From Actinomadura parmotrematis (GTDB taxonomy: Bacteria > Actinomycetota > Actinomycetes > Streptosporangiales > Streptosporangiaceae): a stretch of DNA of 64,000 bases. The stretch's first letter is position 1. Every line of letters starts with the position of its first letter. The stretch lies in NCBI RefSeq assembly GCF_019458805.1, contig NZ_JAIBOA010000028.1, positions 1-64,000 of the forward strand, written 5' to 3'. Shown piece by piece: positions 16,183 to 24,790 of this stretch. Position numbers and translations under genes: made by a program. The notes beneath the pieces were generated by a model. That model worked only from the letters and a program-made list of their open reading frames with translations. It was not told the origin of the DNA and ran no database searches.

Positions 16183-16213
16183 GGGCGGTGCGCGGGACGG
16201 CCGCGCACCGCCC
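16183..16213 (-). terminator. hairpin between permease and cdd
   Basis: Perfect 13-bp stem (arm GGGCGGTGCGCGG) with a 5-nt loop immediately after the permease stop codon and before cdd. No T tract is visible, so it may stabilise the upstream mRNA or only partially terminate. Confidence 0.6.
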
Positions 16214-16215
16214 GG

Positions 16216-17532
16216 TCAGTGACCTTCGCCGCGCCGGTAGCGCAGCCCGTCGGCGGCGGGCATCCGCAGCCGCTGGGACGCCAGCGTCAGCACCAGCAGC
16301 GTGGTGATGTGCGGGCTGTAGGTGACGATCTCCTTGGGGAGCTCGTCGGTCAGCAGGTACCAGACGAGCAGCAGGACGCCCGCGACGACCGCGACCGCGG
16401 GCCGCAGGAACCGCCGCCAGGCCGGGGCGGGCGCCTCGCCCGCCGCCGCCGGCGTCCGGGCGGCCTTCCAGACCTGGAGGGCCGCGAACGCGAACAGGCC
16501 GATCGCGAGGACGAGCAGCAGCGCGTGCACCGCGCCCGTCGCGCCGCGCTGCTGGAGCGCGTCGGTGTAGCCGAACAGGCCGGTGCCGGCGGCCAGGCCG
16601 CCGGGCCGCCAGTTACCGAAGATCATCGCGGCGAGGCCGATGAAGCCGCGGCCGCCGGTCTGGTTCTCCTGGTAGGCCGACGAGCCGACCATCGCCAGGA
16701 ACACGCCGCCGAGCCCGGCCAGCCCGCCCGAGATGATCACCGCGAGGTACTTCATCGTGTAGACCCGCACGCCGAGCGACTCGGCCGCGTACGGGTTCTC
16801 GCCGCAGGACCGGACGCGCAGCCCGAACGCCGTCCGCCAGAGCACGAACCAGGTGACCGGCACCAGCGCGACCGCGATCAGCGTGACCGCCGACAGGTCG
16901 GTGGTGAGGCCGCGGACGAGGCCGGCGAGGTCGGACACGAAGAACCAGCCGTGCCCCTCCAGGTCGCCGAGCGGGCCGTCCACGCCGGGGACGCTGACCT
17001 TGGGGAAGCCCGGCAGCGGCGGCGACTGGTTGGCGCCGCCGCCCTCGTGGCCGAGGAACACGATCGTCGACAGGTAGCGGGCGACGCCCGGCGCGAGGAT
17101 GTTCAGCGCGACGCCGGACACGATGTGGTCGACGCCGAAGGTGACCGTCGCGACGGCGTGCAGCAGGCCGCCGAGGGCGCCCATCGCGACGCCGACGACC
17201 AGGCCGACCCAGGCGTTGCCGGTCGTGTAGGCGCCGTACGCGCCGCCCCACGTCCCGAAGATCATCATGCCTTCGAGGCCGATGTTGACGACGCCGGCGC
17301 GCTCGCACCACAGGCCGCCGAGCGCCGCCATCCCGATCGGGACGCCGAGCGCGAGCGTCGCGCCGAAGGTGCCGCTGGAGGTGATGGCGCGCTCGCCGGT
17401 GAGGGCGCGGAGCAGCACCAGCCCGACGAACACCGCCCCGAGGAAGAGCAGCCAGGTGCGGGCGCTGCGGCGCCGCCGGGTCGCGGGGGCGGGCGCGGCG
17501 TCCGCCGGGCGCGGTTCGGACAGGACGGTCAC
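16216..17532 (-). CDS. nucleoside ABC transporter permease (second subunit)
   Basis: 438 residues, about 9-10 membrane helices of the BPD_transp_2 family. GVPIGMAALGGLWCERAGVVNIGLEGMMIFGTW is the characteristic segment of the YufQ-type subunit, and GENPYAAESLGV is the cytoplasmic coupling-helix region contacting the ATPase. It forms the membrane channel together with the upstream permease for import of nucleosides captured by the BmpA lipoprotein. Start GTG 17532-17530 overlaps the upstream stop as GTGA. It has an additional Pro/Ala-rich insert and ~100 residues at the C-terminus beyond the usual core, including two further hydrophobic segments. Confidence 0.9.
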   Translation of the reverse strand: MTVLSEPRPADAAPAPATRRRRSARTWLLFLGAVFVGLVLLRALTGERAITSSGTFGATLALGVPIGMAALGGLWCERAGVVNIGLEGMMIFGTWGGAYGAYTTGNAWVGLVVGVAMGALGGLLHAVATVTFGVDHIVSGVALNILAPGVARYLSTIVFLGHEGGGANQSPPLPGFPKVSVPGVDGPLGDLEGHGWFFVSDLAGLVRGLTTDLSAVTLIAVALVPVTWFVLWRTAFGLRVRSCGENPYAAESLGVRVYTMKYLAVIISGGLAGLGGVFLAMVGSSAYQENQTGGRGFIGLAAMIFGNWRPGGLAAGTGLFGYTDALQQRGATGAVHALLLVLAIGLFAFAALQVWKAARTPAAAGEAPAPAWRRFLRPAVAVVAGVLLLVWYLLTDELPKEIVTYSPHITTLLVLTLASQRLRMPAADGLRYRRGEGH

Positions 17533-18644
17533 GCCGCCACCTCCTTCGTGCCGGCCGGGCCGCGTTCGGCGAGCTCGGCGGCCACCGTCTGCTGCTGCCA
17601 GCGCAGCCCGAGCCGGCGGACGATCTCGTAGACGACCACGACCGACAGCAGCACCGCCGCCTGCGTGATCGCCACGATCTCCTTGGGGATGTCGTTGAAC
17701 TGCAGGATCTGCGAGGACTGGTCCAGGAACGACCAGAGCAGCGCGGCGAACGCGATGCCGACCGGGTGGTTGCGGCCGAGCAGCGCGATGCCGATGCCGG
17801 TGAAGCCGAGCCCGGTCGGGAAGTCCAGGCCGTAGGTGTAGGACGCGCCGAGCAGCTGCGGCATGCCGATGAGGCCGGCCGCCGCGCCCGACAGCAGCAT
17901 CGCGGTGACGACCATCCGCCGGGCGTTGACGCCGCCCGCCGACGCCGCCGTCGCCGACAGGCCGGTGGCGCGCAGGTCGAACCCGAACCGGGTCCGGTTG
18001 ACCACGACGTGGAACACCACGCCGACCGCGACCGCCAGGAAGATCAGCCCGAAGACCTGGAGGTTCGCGCCCGGGTAGGGGATGCCCGCGACGCGGCCGG
18101 ACGGGGCGATCGTCTTCGTGCCGATGTTGTCGCTGCCCGCCACCTGGTGGCCGAGCCGCCCCTTCTGGAGCAGCACGGCGATGACGCCGGTCGCGATGAA
18201 GTTCAGCATGATCGTCGAGATGACCTCGCTGACCCCGCGGGTGACCTTGAGGACGCCCGCGATGCCCGCCCACAGGCCGCCGACGAGCATCGCCACGATG
18301 ATGATCATGGCCTGGTGCAGCACCGGCGGCAGCGCGATCGCGCCGCCGGCCGCGGCGGCGAGCATCGCGGCGAGCCGGTACTGGCCGTCCACGCCGATGT
18401 TGAACAGGTTCATCCGGAAGCCGATCGCCACCGCGATCGCCGCCAGGTAGTAGGTCGACGCCCGGTTCAGCGTGTTGGCGACGCTGTCGGGCTTGGTGCC
18501 GAAGTCCAGCATCGCCTGGAACGTCGACAGCGGGTCGAACCCGCTCGCCGACAGCACGACCGCCGTCACCGCGACCGCGAACACCAGCGCCAGCACGGCG
18601 GCCAGCACGGTGAGCGCGAGCGGCGAGTTCTTCAGCCTGTTCAC
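17529..18644 (-). CDS. nucleoside ABC transporter permease (first subunit)
   Basis: 371 residues, BPD_transp_2 family, YufP-like. Diagnostic is IGFRMNLFNIGVDGQYRLAAMLAA, and the coupling region GLSATAASAGGVNARR follows the large central loop. About 8-9 membrane helices. It pairs with the downstream permease; ABC systems of this type have an asymmetric permease pair, one RbsA-like double ATPase and a BmpA lipoprotein, all present here. The start is GTG 18644-18642, overlapping the ATPase stop as GTGA. Confidence 0.9.
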   Translation of the reverse strand: MNRLKNSPLALTVLAAVLALVFAVAVTAVVLSASGFDPLSTFQAMLDFGTKPDSVANTLNRASTYYLAAIAVAIGFRMNLFNIGVDGQYRLAAMLAAAAGGAIALPPVLHQAMIIIVAMLVGGLWAGIAGVLKVTRGVSEVISTIMLNFIATGVIAVLLQKGRLGHQVAGSDNIGTKTIAPSGRVAGIPYPGANLQVFGLIFLAVAVGVVFHVVVNRTRFGFDLRATGLSATAASAGGVNARRMVVTAMLLSGAAAGLIGMPQLLGASYTYGLDFPTGLGFTGIGIALLGRNHPVGIAFAALLWSFLDQSSQILQFNDIPKEIVAITQAAVLLSVVVVYEIVRRLGLRWQQQTVAAELAERGPAGTKEVAA

Positions 18645-20266
18645 GAGTCCTCCTTCGGCGCCGCGTCCTCGGCCGGGGGCCGCGGCGCGGGCACCGGCTC
18701 CGCGGGGGCGTCCGCCGGGGCGCCGGCGCCCGCCGCCGCGCCGGTCATCGCCGACCCGAGGCTCTCGGGGGTGACGGTGGCGGGGTCGGCCTCGGCGACG
18801 ATCCGGCCGCGCAGGATCACCCGCAGCGTGTCCGACATGCCGATCAGCTCGTCCAGGTCGGCGGAGATCAGCAGCACCGCCAGGCCCTCGGCGCGCGCGG
18901 CCCGCAGGTACTCCCAGATCGCGGCCTGCGCGCCGACGTCCACGCCGCGCGTCGGGTGCGCGGCGATGAGGAACTTGGGGTTCCCCGACATCTCGCGGCC
19001 GACGATGAGCTTCTGCTGGTTGCCGCCCGACAGCGCGGCGGCGGTCACGTCGATGCCGGGGGTGCGCACGTCGTACTCGGCGACGATGCGCTCGGTGTCG
19101 GCGCGCGCGCCGCGCCGGTCGATCCACGGGCCCTTGACGTTGGGCTTCTCGGTCTGGTGGCCGAGGACCCGGTTCTCCCAGAGCGGCGACTCCAGCAGCA
19201 GCCCGTGCCGGTGCCGGTCCTCGGGGATGAACCCGACGCCGCTCTCCCGGCGGCGCCGCGTCGGCCAGTCGGTGACGTCGGTGCCGTCCAGCCGGACCGT
19301 CCCGGCGTCCGGGGCCCGCAGCCCCATGATCGCCTCGACGAGCTCGGCCTGCCCGTTGCCCTCCACGCCCGCGATGCCGAGGATCTCCCCGGCGCGGATG
19401 ACGAGGTCGACGCCGTCCACGACCGGGCGGCCGCCCGCGCGGACCGTCAGCCCGGCGAGCTCCAGCACCGGCCGGTCCGTCACCGTCGACTCGCGCAGCT
19501 CCGGCACCGGCAGCTCGCTGCCGACCATGAGCTGGGCGAGCTCGCGCGCGGTGACGCCGGCCGGGTCCACGCCGTCCGCGACGGTCGTGCCGCGCCGGAT
19601 CACCGTGATCTGGTCGGCGATGGCGAGCACCTCGTCGAGCTTGTGCGAGATGAACAGGACGGTGAGGCCCTCGCGCTTCAGGTCGCGCAGGTTCCCGAAC
19701 AGCTCCTCGACCTCCTGCGGCACGAGCACCGCCGTCGGCTCGTCCAGGATCAGCAGCCGGGCGCCCCGGTACAGCACCTTGAGGATCTCCACGCGCTGGC
19801 GGTCGCCGACGCCGAGCTCCTCCACGAGCCGGTCCGGGTCCAGGCGCATGCCGAACCGCTCCGCGAGCCCGGTGATGCGGCGGCGGGCCTTGCCGCCGAT
19901 GCCGTGCAGCCGCTCCGCGCCGAGGACGATGTTCTCCAGCACGGTCAGGTTGTCGGCGAGCATGAAGTGCTGGTGCACCATGCCGACGCCGCGCGCGATC
20001 GCGTCGGCCGGCGAGTGCAGCACGACCTCCTCGCCGGCGAGCCGGACGGTGCCCTCGTCGGGGCGGTGCATCCCGTACAGGGTCTTCATCAGGGTGGACT
20101 TGCCCGCGCCGTTCTCGCCGACGATGGCGTGCACCGTGCCGGCGGCGACGGTGAGGTCGATGTCGCGGTTGGCGACGACGCCGGGGAACCGCTTGGTGAT
20201 GCCGCGCAGCTCGATGGCGGGGGCGTGCGGGTCGGACTCGTGGGCCGGCCGCTCGGTGGTGGACAT
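18641..20266 (-). CDS. nucleoside ABC transporter double ATP-binding protein
   Basis: 541 residues with two fused ABC domains (RbsA/YufO-like). The N-terminal domain has a canonical Walker A GENGAGKST, signature LGVGDRQRVEILK (degenerate LSxGQ) and Walker B LLILDEPTAVL; the C-terminal domain has a degenerate nucleotide site (GVEGNGQAEL in place of GKS/T) but a good LSGGNQQK signature and HPTRGVD switch, which is the usual asymmetry in this family. It energises nucleoside import. An Ala/Pro-rich tail of about 40 residues ends the protein and overlaps the permease start by 4 bp. Confidence 0.93.
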   Translation of the reverse strand: MSTTERPAHESDPHAPAIELRGITKRFPGVVANRDIDLTVAAGTVHAIVGENGAGKSTLMKTLYGMHRPDEGTVRLAGEEVVLHSPADAIARGVGMVHQHFMLADNLTVLENIVLGAERLHGIGGKARRRITGLAERFGMRLDPDRLVEELGVGDRQRVEILKVLYRGARLLILDEPTAVLVPQEVEELFGNLRDLKREGLTVLFISHKLDEVLAIADQITVIRRGTTVADGVDPAGVTARELAQLMVGSELPVPELRESTVTDRPVLELAGLTVRAGGRPVVDGVDLVIRAGEILGIAGVEGNGQAELVEAIMGLRAPDAGTVRLDGTDVTDWPTRRRRESGVGFIPEDRHRHGLLLESPLWENRVLGHQTEKPNVKGPWIDRRGARADTERIVAEYDVRTPGIDVTAAALSGGNQQKLIVGREMSGNPKFLIAAHPTRGVDVGAQAAIWEYLRAARAEGLAVLLISADLDELIGMSDTLRVILRGRIVAEADPATVTPESLGSAMTGAAAGAGAPADAPAEPVPAPRPPAEDAAPKEDS

Positions 20267-20302
20267 CCTTGCTCTCCCAGAAGTGTCCCGAAGCGCGGGA
20301 CT

Positions 20303-20335
20303 GGCCCGGGCGGCGGCGCTGCCGCCGCCCGGGCC
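20303..20335 (-). terminator. attenuator hairpin between bmpA and the ABC ATPase
   Basis: Perfect 15-bp GC stem (20303-20317 with 20321-20335, 3-nt loop) located between the lipoprotein stop and the ATPase start in a co-directional operon. No T tract follows. Such hairpins after solute-binding-protein genes commonly stabilise that transcript segment, giving excess lipoprotein over the membrane subunits. Confidence 0.7.
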
Positions 20336-20365
20336 GTCAGGATGGTGCGGACGCGATCGCGGGGA

Positions 20366-21409
20366 TCAGCTGTTCGGCACCGTGATGGTGCCGTCGATGA
20401 TCTGCTTCTTCAGCTCGTCCAGCTTCGCCTGGACGTCCTTGATCGCCTCGGGGTTGGACACCGCGTAGCCGATGCCGTCGTTCTTCAGGTCGAAGGTCTG
20501 CTCGCCGGCCTTGGTGGTGCCCTTGCTGGCGTCCTCGACGAAGTTGAACACCGCGGTGTCCACGCGCTTCAGCATCGAGGTGACGATGTAGGGCTGCGCG
20601 GCGGGCTTGGCGGTGAGGTACTGGTCGGAGTCCACGCCGATCGCGAACTTCTTCTTCTCGATCGCGGCGTCGAACAGGCCGTTGCCGGACGCGCCGGCGG
20701 CGTGGTAGATCACGTCGGCGCCGGCGTCGTACTGGCCCTCGGCGATCGTCTTGCCCTTCGCCGGGTCGGAGAACCCGGAGAAGTCGGTGCCGCGCGAGAT
20801 GTACTTGACGTCGACCTTGATCTTCGGGTTGGCCTTCTTGGCGCCCGCGGTGTAGCCGGCCTCGAACGACTTGATCAGCGGGGTGTCCACGCCGCCGAGG
20901 AACCCGACCGTGCCGGACTTGGACTTCAGCGCGGCGGCGGCGCCGACCAGGTAGGAGCCCTGGTTGGCGGCGAAGAGCAGGTTCGTGACGTTGGCGGCCT
21001 TGACCGAGCTGTCGTCGACGATCGCGAACTTGGTGTTCGGGTACTTGGCGGCGACCTTGCCGAGCGGGCCGGCGTAGGCGAAGCCGACCGCGACGACGGG
21101 GTTGTAGCCCGAGCTCGCCAGCAGGTCCAGCCGCTGCTGCTTGTCGTTGTCGGACTCGCCCTTGGTGGCCTCGAGGTCCTTGACGTCGACGTTCAGGGTC
21201 TTCTTGGCCTGCTGGAGGCCCTCGTAGGCGGCGTCGTTGAACGACTTGTCGCCGCGGCCGCCGATGTCGTAGGCGAGACCGACCTTGATGGTCTTCTTGG
21301 TGTCGCCGCCGTCGCCGCTGTCGGCCTTCTTGCCGCCGCAGGCGGAAGCGCTGAGCGTCAGCGCGGCGCCCGTCACGGTGACGAGCGAGATCTTGAGTGC
21401 ACGGCGCAC
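20366..21409 (-). CDS. BmpA-family nucleoside-binding lipoprotein
   Basis: 347 residues. Signal peptide with lipobox SASAC-GG (Cys about residue 21), followed by a Gly/Asp/Lys linker and a periplasmic-binding-protein fold of the Bmp/Med family: VGLAYDIGGRGDKSFNDAAYEGL, VGFAYAGPLGKVAAKYP, and GVDSDQYLTA. In characterised members this lipoprotein captures purine or pyrimidine nucleosides outside the membrane. The chosen start is GTG 21409-21407 (VRRALKIS) because an AAGGGAG ribosome binding site lies just upstream; the longer frame to 21520 has no signal-peptide logic. First gene of the nucleoside uptake operon. Confidence 0.92.
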   Translation of the reverse strand: MRRALKISLVTVTGAALTLSASACGGKKADSGDGGDTKKTIKVGLAYDIGGRGDKSFNDAAYEGLQQAKKTLNVDVKDLEATKGESDNDKQQRLDLLASSGYNPVVAVGFAYAGPLGKVAAKYPNTKFAIVDDSSVKAANVTNLLFAANQGSYLVGAAAALKSKSGTVGFLGGVDTPLIKSFEAGYTAGAKKANPKIKVDVKYISRGTDFSGFSDPAKGKTIAEGQYDAGADVIYHAAGASGNGLFDAAIEKKKFAIGVDSDQYLTAKPAAQPYIVTSMLKRVDTAVFNFVEDASKGTTKAGEQTFDLKNDGIGYAVSNPEAIKDVQAKLDELKKQIIDGTITVPNS

Positions 21410-21688
21410 GAGAGCGCTCCCTTCGGTTCCCCAGCCCCCTGCAGGCATGCGGCCGTCATCGTGGCCGCTGGAATCGATCGGAACGTACATCCTGAAAAGA
21501 GTAAAACGGTCGCCGTGCACCGATTCGCAATGCGTCCGTTACCAACGCGTACGCTTATCGCCACAGGTCACAGGGGTGCGGGGAACGCCGCCGGGCGCGG
21601 CGGAACGCCCCCTGGCGGCCGGGCCGGCGCGCCCGCGCGCGCCGGCCCGGAATGTGACCGGGATCTCGCCCCCGGCCGGCGGGCCCGG

Positions 21689-22978
21689 TCAGGCGAGCGG
21701 CGTCGCCTCGACGGGGTCGCCGCCGGGGCGGTTGCCGTCCCACAGGGCGGTGAGCGCGGTCGCGGTGAGGACGCGGACGCCGACGGCGATGCACGCCTCG
21801 TCGACGTCGAAGTCGCCGCGGTGCAGGTCGTAGTCGGCGCCCGACCCGGGCGTGCTCACGCCGAGGCGCGCCAGGGCGCCAGGCACCGACTCCAGGTACC
21901 AGCCGAAGTCCTCGCCGCCGAGGCTCTGCGGCGTCGGGATCGCGCCGTCCTCGCCGAGGACGAGCGCGGCGGCGTCGCGGAACATCTGCACGCTCGTCGC
22001 CTCGTTGACGGTCGGCGGGACGCCCCGCCGGTACTCCAGCGTCGCCTCCACGTCGTAGGCCGAGGCGACCGACTGGAGCAGCGCCTCGACCATCTCGGGC
22101 GCCTTGTGCCACGCCTCGTCGTCCAGGCAGCGGACGGTGCCCTCGGCGATGCCGTCGTCGGGGATGGCGTTGGCGACCGACCCGGCCGACACCCGGCCCC
22201 ACACGAGCGACAGGCTGGACCGCGGGTCGACGCGCCGCGACAGCGCCGCCGGCAGCTCGGTGACGATCTTGGCGAGGGCGTAGACGAGGTCGGCGGTCAG
22301 GTGCGGGCGGGCGGTGTGCCCGCCGGGCCCGGTCACCCGCACGTACACCTTGTCGCAGGCCGCGGTGATCGCGCCGGTCCGCAGGCCGAGCTGGCCGACC
22401 TCGGCGCGCGGGTCGCAGTGCAGCGCGAACGCGCGGTCGACGCCGACGACGCCGCCGGCGGCGATCACGTCGAGGGCGCCGCCGGGCGTCTCCTCGGCGG
22501 GCTGGAACAGCAGCCGGACGCGGCCGGGCAGCAGCCCCGCCTCGGCCTGCTGGGCGAGGAACAGGCCGGCGCCGAGCACCATGGCGGTGTGCACGTCGTG
22601 GCCGCAGGCGTGCGCGACGCCCGGCACCGTCGACCGGTACGCCACGCCCTCCTTCTCGTCCTGGAGGGGCAGCGCGTCGATGTCGGCGCGCAGCGCGACG
22701 GTGTAGCCGTCCTCGGGGCCGATGTCGCAGAACAGGCCGGTGCCGCCGGGCAGCACCTGCGGCTTCAGGCCGGCCGCGACCAGCGCGTCCGCGATCCGCC
22801 CGGTGGTGCGGTACTCGGCGTAGCCGAGCTCGGGGTGGGCGTGCAGGTCGCGGCGGAACGCGACGAGCCGCTGCTCGTGGCGGGCCAGGAACGCGTCGAG
22901 CTGCGGTTGCAGCGCGGCGTCCGGAGCGCTCGTCGTCGGTGCGGCGCCGGGCATCACCCCGGGTGCTCGATGGGTCAT
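21689..22978 (-). CDS. M20-family amidohydrolase
   Basis: 429 residues of the M20D (AmiA/HipO, hippurate-hydrolase-like) family. Family marks are FRRDLHAHPELGYAEYRTTGRI, the metal-ligand cluster HACGHDVHTAM (Cys plus His), FQPAEETPGGALDVIAAGGV and the C-terminal SLGGEDFGWYLESVPGAL. Such enzymes cleave N-acyl amino acids or related amides in the cytoplasm; the substrate is not predictable. I use ATG 22978 preceded by AGGGGGCG. A GTG at 23107 with a GGGGAGG site would overlap the upstream ligase gene and add 43 mostly polar residues, and is a real alternative. Confidence 0.86.
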   Translation of the reverse strand: MTHRAPGVMPGAAPTTSAPDAALQPQLDAFLARHEQRLVAFRRDLHAHPELGYAEYRTTGRIADALVAAGLKPQVLPGGTGLFCDIGPEDGYTVALRADIDALPLQDEKEGVAYRSTVPGVAHACGHDVHTAMVLGAGLFLAQQAEAGLLPGRVRLLFQPAEETPGGALDVIAAGGVVGVDRAFALHCDPRAEVGQLGLRTGAITAACDKVYVRVTGPGGHTARPHLTADLVYALAKIVTELPAALSRRVDPRSSLSLVWGRVSAGSVANAIPDDGIAEGTVRCLDDEAWHKAPEMVEALLQSVASAYDVEATLEYRRGVPPTVNEATSVQMFRDAAALVLGEDGAIPTPQSLGGEDFGWYLESVPGALARLGVSTPGSGADYDLHRGDFDVDEACIAVGVRVLTATALTALWDGNRPGGDPVEATPLA

Positions 22979-23093
22979 ATGCGCCCCCTGCGCGAGGGCG
23001 GCGCCCGGAGGCGTCCGCCCGGTGGTCTCTTCGTTGCGCGGGCCGCCGCGCCGCGGCGGCCCCTCGCGGTGTCCCGCCGGATCGGCGGGCTCC

Positions 23094-24260
23094 TCAGTGC
23101 TCGCCACGGACGACCTCCCCGAAGGTGACGAAGCGGTCCTCGGCCAGCTCGATGATCGCCGCGTCGACGACGTGCTCCAGGGTGCCGCCGGCCGCGCGGA
23201 TGGCGCGCTGCCGCTCGTAGGGCGCCCCCTGCTCCAGGACCTCCCCGGCCACCTTGAGCTCCTCGGCGCAGCCGAGGCGGCCCGCGACCGGCTCCAGCTC
23301 CCGCACCAGCTCGTACACCGCGTCGCGCAGCGGCGCGGTCCGCCCGCTGTCGTCGGTGATGACGATGGCGTCGAGCCCGTAGCGGGTGGCGCGCCACTTG
23401 TTGTCGCGCACCACCCAGGCGGCCGGCCGCGGCAGGGTGTAGCCGCGGTCCAGCTGCTGCTCGAACAGGGCGACGAGGCTCTGGCAGAGCGCCGCCGCCA
23501 TGCCGACCTCGCGCATGGTGGGGATCCCGTCGAACATCCGGATCTCGACGGTGCCGAAGTCCGGGTGCGGGCGGATGTCCCACCACACCTCCTTGATGCT
23601 GCGGATGGTGCCGGCCCGCAGCAGGGTCTCCATGTACTCCTCGAACGCCGGCCAGTCGTCCAGCGAGTGCGGCGGCCCGGCCGTCGGGAGCTGCCCGAAC
23701 ACGACCGCGCGGCTCGACGCGAGGCCGGTGTCGCCGCCGCTCCAGTACGGGCTGGAGGCGGTCAGCGCGAGGAAGTGCGGCAGGTAGGCCGACAGCGCGT
23801 TGACGATCGGGATCGCCCGGTCCGCGCCGGTCACCCCGACGTGCACGTGCACGCCGAAGGTCTGGATGCGGCGGGCGAGCCACTGCATCTGCTCGATGAG
23901 GTCGGCGTAGCGCTGCACCGGCGCCATCACCGCGTCCCGCCAGTCGCTGATCGGGTGGGTGCCGAGGCAGGCGAGGGTGGTGCCGCGGGCGGCGGCGGCC
24001 GCGCGCAGCTCGGCGAGCGTCGCGGCGAGGTCGTCCTTGGCCTCGCCGACGGTGTGGTCGATGCCGGTGACGACCTCGACCATGGACTCCATCAGCTCGG
24101 CGTGGATGCGCGGCTCCGCGCCCCCCTCGCCGAGGGAGGGCAGCGCGGCCAGCACCTCGCGGGCGTCCTGCCGCAGGTGCCGGGTGCGCTCGTCGATGAG
24201 CTGGAGCTCCCACTCGATGCCGAGGGTCGCGCCGCGCGACGGCGTGAAGTCAATGGCCAC
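23094..24260 (-). CDS. GCS2-type carboxylate-amine ligase (glutamate-cysteine ligase-like)
   Basis: 388 residues, YbdK/GCS2 family. Visible markers: GIEWELQLID at the N-terminus, HAELMESMVEVVTG, the FGVHVHVGV segment, WWDIRPHPDFGTVEIRMFD and the WRATRYGLDA region. Family members ligate glutamate to an amine such as cysteine using ATP, though many actinobacterial members have unproven substrates. GTG 24260-24258 follows a GGAGG ribosome binding site. The M20 amidohydrolase lies directly downstream, so the two may be co-transcribed; their metabolic connection is unknown. Confidence 0.85.
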   Translation of the reverse strand: MAIDFTPSRGATLGIEWELQLIDERTRHLRQDAREVLAALPSLGEGGAEPRIHAELMESMVEVVTGIDHTVGEAKDDLAATLAELRAAAAARGTTLACLGTHPISDWRDAVMAPVQRYADLIEQMQWLARRIQTFGVHVHVGVTGADRAIPIVNALSAYLPHFLALTASSPYWSGGDTGLASSRAVVFGQLPTAGPPHSLDDWPAFEEYMETLLRAGTIRSIKEVWWDIRPHPDFGTVEIRMFDGIPTMREVGMAAALCQSLVALFEQQLDRGYTLPRPAAWVVRDNKWRATRYGLDAIVITDDSGRTAPLRDAVYELVRELEPVAGRLGCAEELKVAGEVLEQGAPYERQRAIRAAGGTLEHVVDAAIIELAEDRFVTFGEVVRGEH

Positions 24261-24790
24261 GGCCAACCTCCGTCCACAATCCTCCCAGGCCGACGCGCGG
24301 CGCGTGGGGCGATCCGGCCCGCGCGTCCGCTGCCTGGGCGAACACCGGGCCGGGCACCGCCCCGGCCCCTCCATTCTGCCGCCCGCCGCCCGCCACGCTG
24401 CGGCTTTGCATGCCCCGCGCGGGTCATTTGACTCGCACTGACCGCTAACGATCACAACGGGTCACCGATTCCGGCCCCCCGGGACGCGCCCGCGGTCACC
24501 CGAAATGACTAGCACCCCGGCGACCCCCGCCGCAGCGAAACGGAGGTCCGAAGGGTCCGCCATCTCCGGTTCGACCGGGCCGTCCCGGTCCGCGGGCGCC
24601 ATTGCGCAAGGCGGGAGCGCCCTTGACGGGGGCGGGCGTGTCGTTGTCATATCGCCGGGGCAGATAGCCAGCGCGGCGGGCGCCGACGCGATCCGGACCC
24701 GCCGCCGCACGGGAGGTCTCGACCGATAGAACCGCGATACGGGCCATCGGTACGGTTTCCCTGACAGGTCGCCTACGCTTTCGGGGAACC
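24261..24790. promoter_or_regulatory. 530-bp divergent intergenic region
   Basis: Separates the divergent ligase and D,D-carboxypeptidase genes. I found no ORF with a start and ribosome binding site. The stretch around 24415-24475 is less GC-rich (GTCATTTGACTCGCACTGACC, GCTAACGATCACAACGG) and a second such patch lies at 24640-24670 (GTCGTTGTCATATCG); these are the likeliest promoter areas. TACGCT at 24774 could be a -10 for the carboxypeptidase gene, giving a very short leader. Confidence 0.45.

Noticed and set aside
18956..23128. 1390-codon plus-strand open frame opposite the transporter ATPase, bmpA and amidohydrolase genes
   Set aside because: The minus strand carries textbook domains throughout. 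The plus-strand translation is Arg/Gly/His/Val-rich with no domain, the expected shadow of third-position GC bias.
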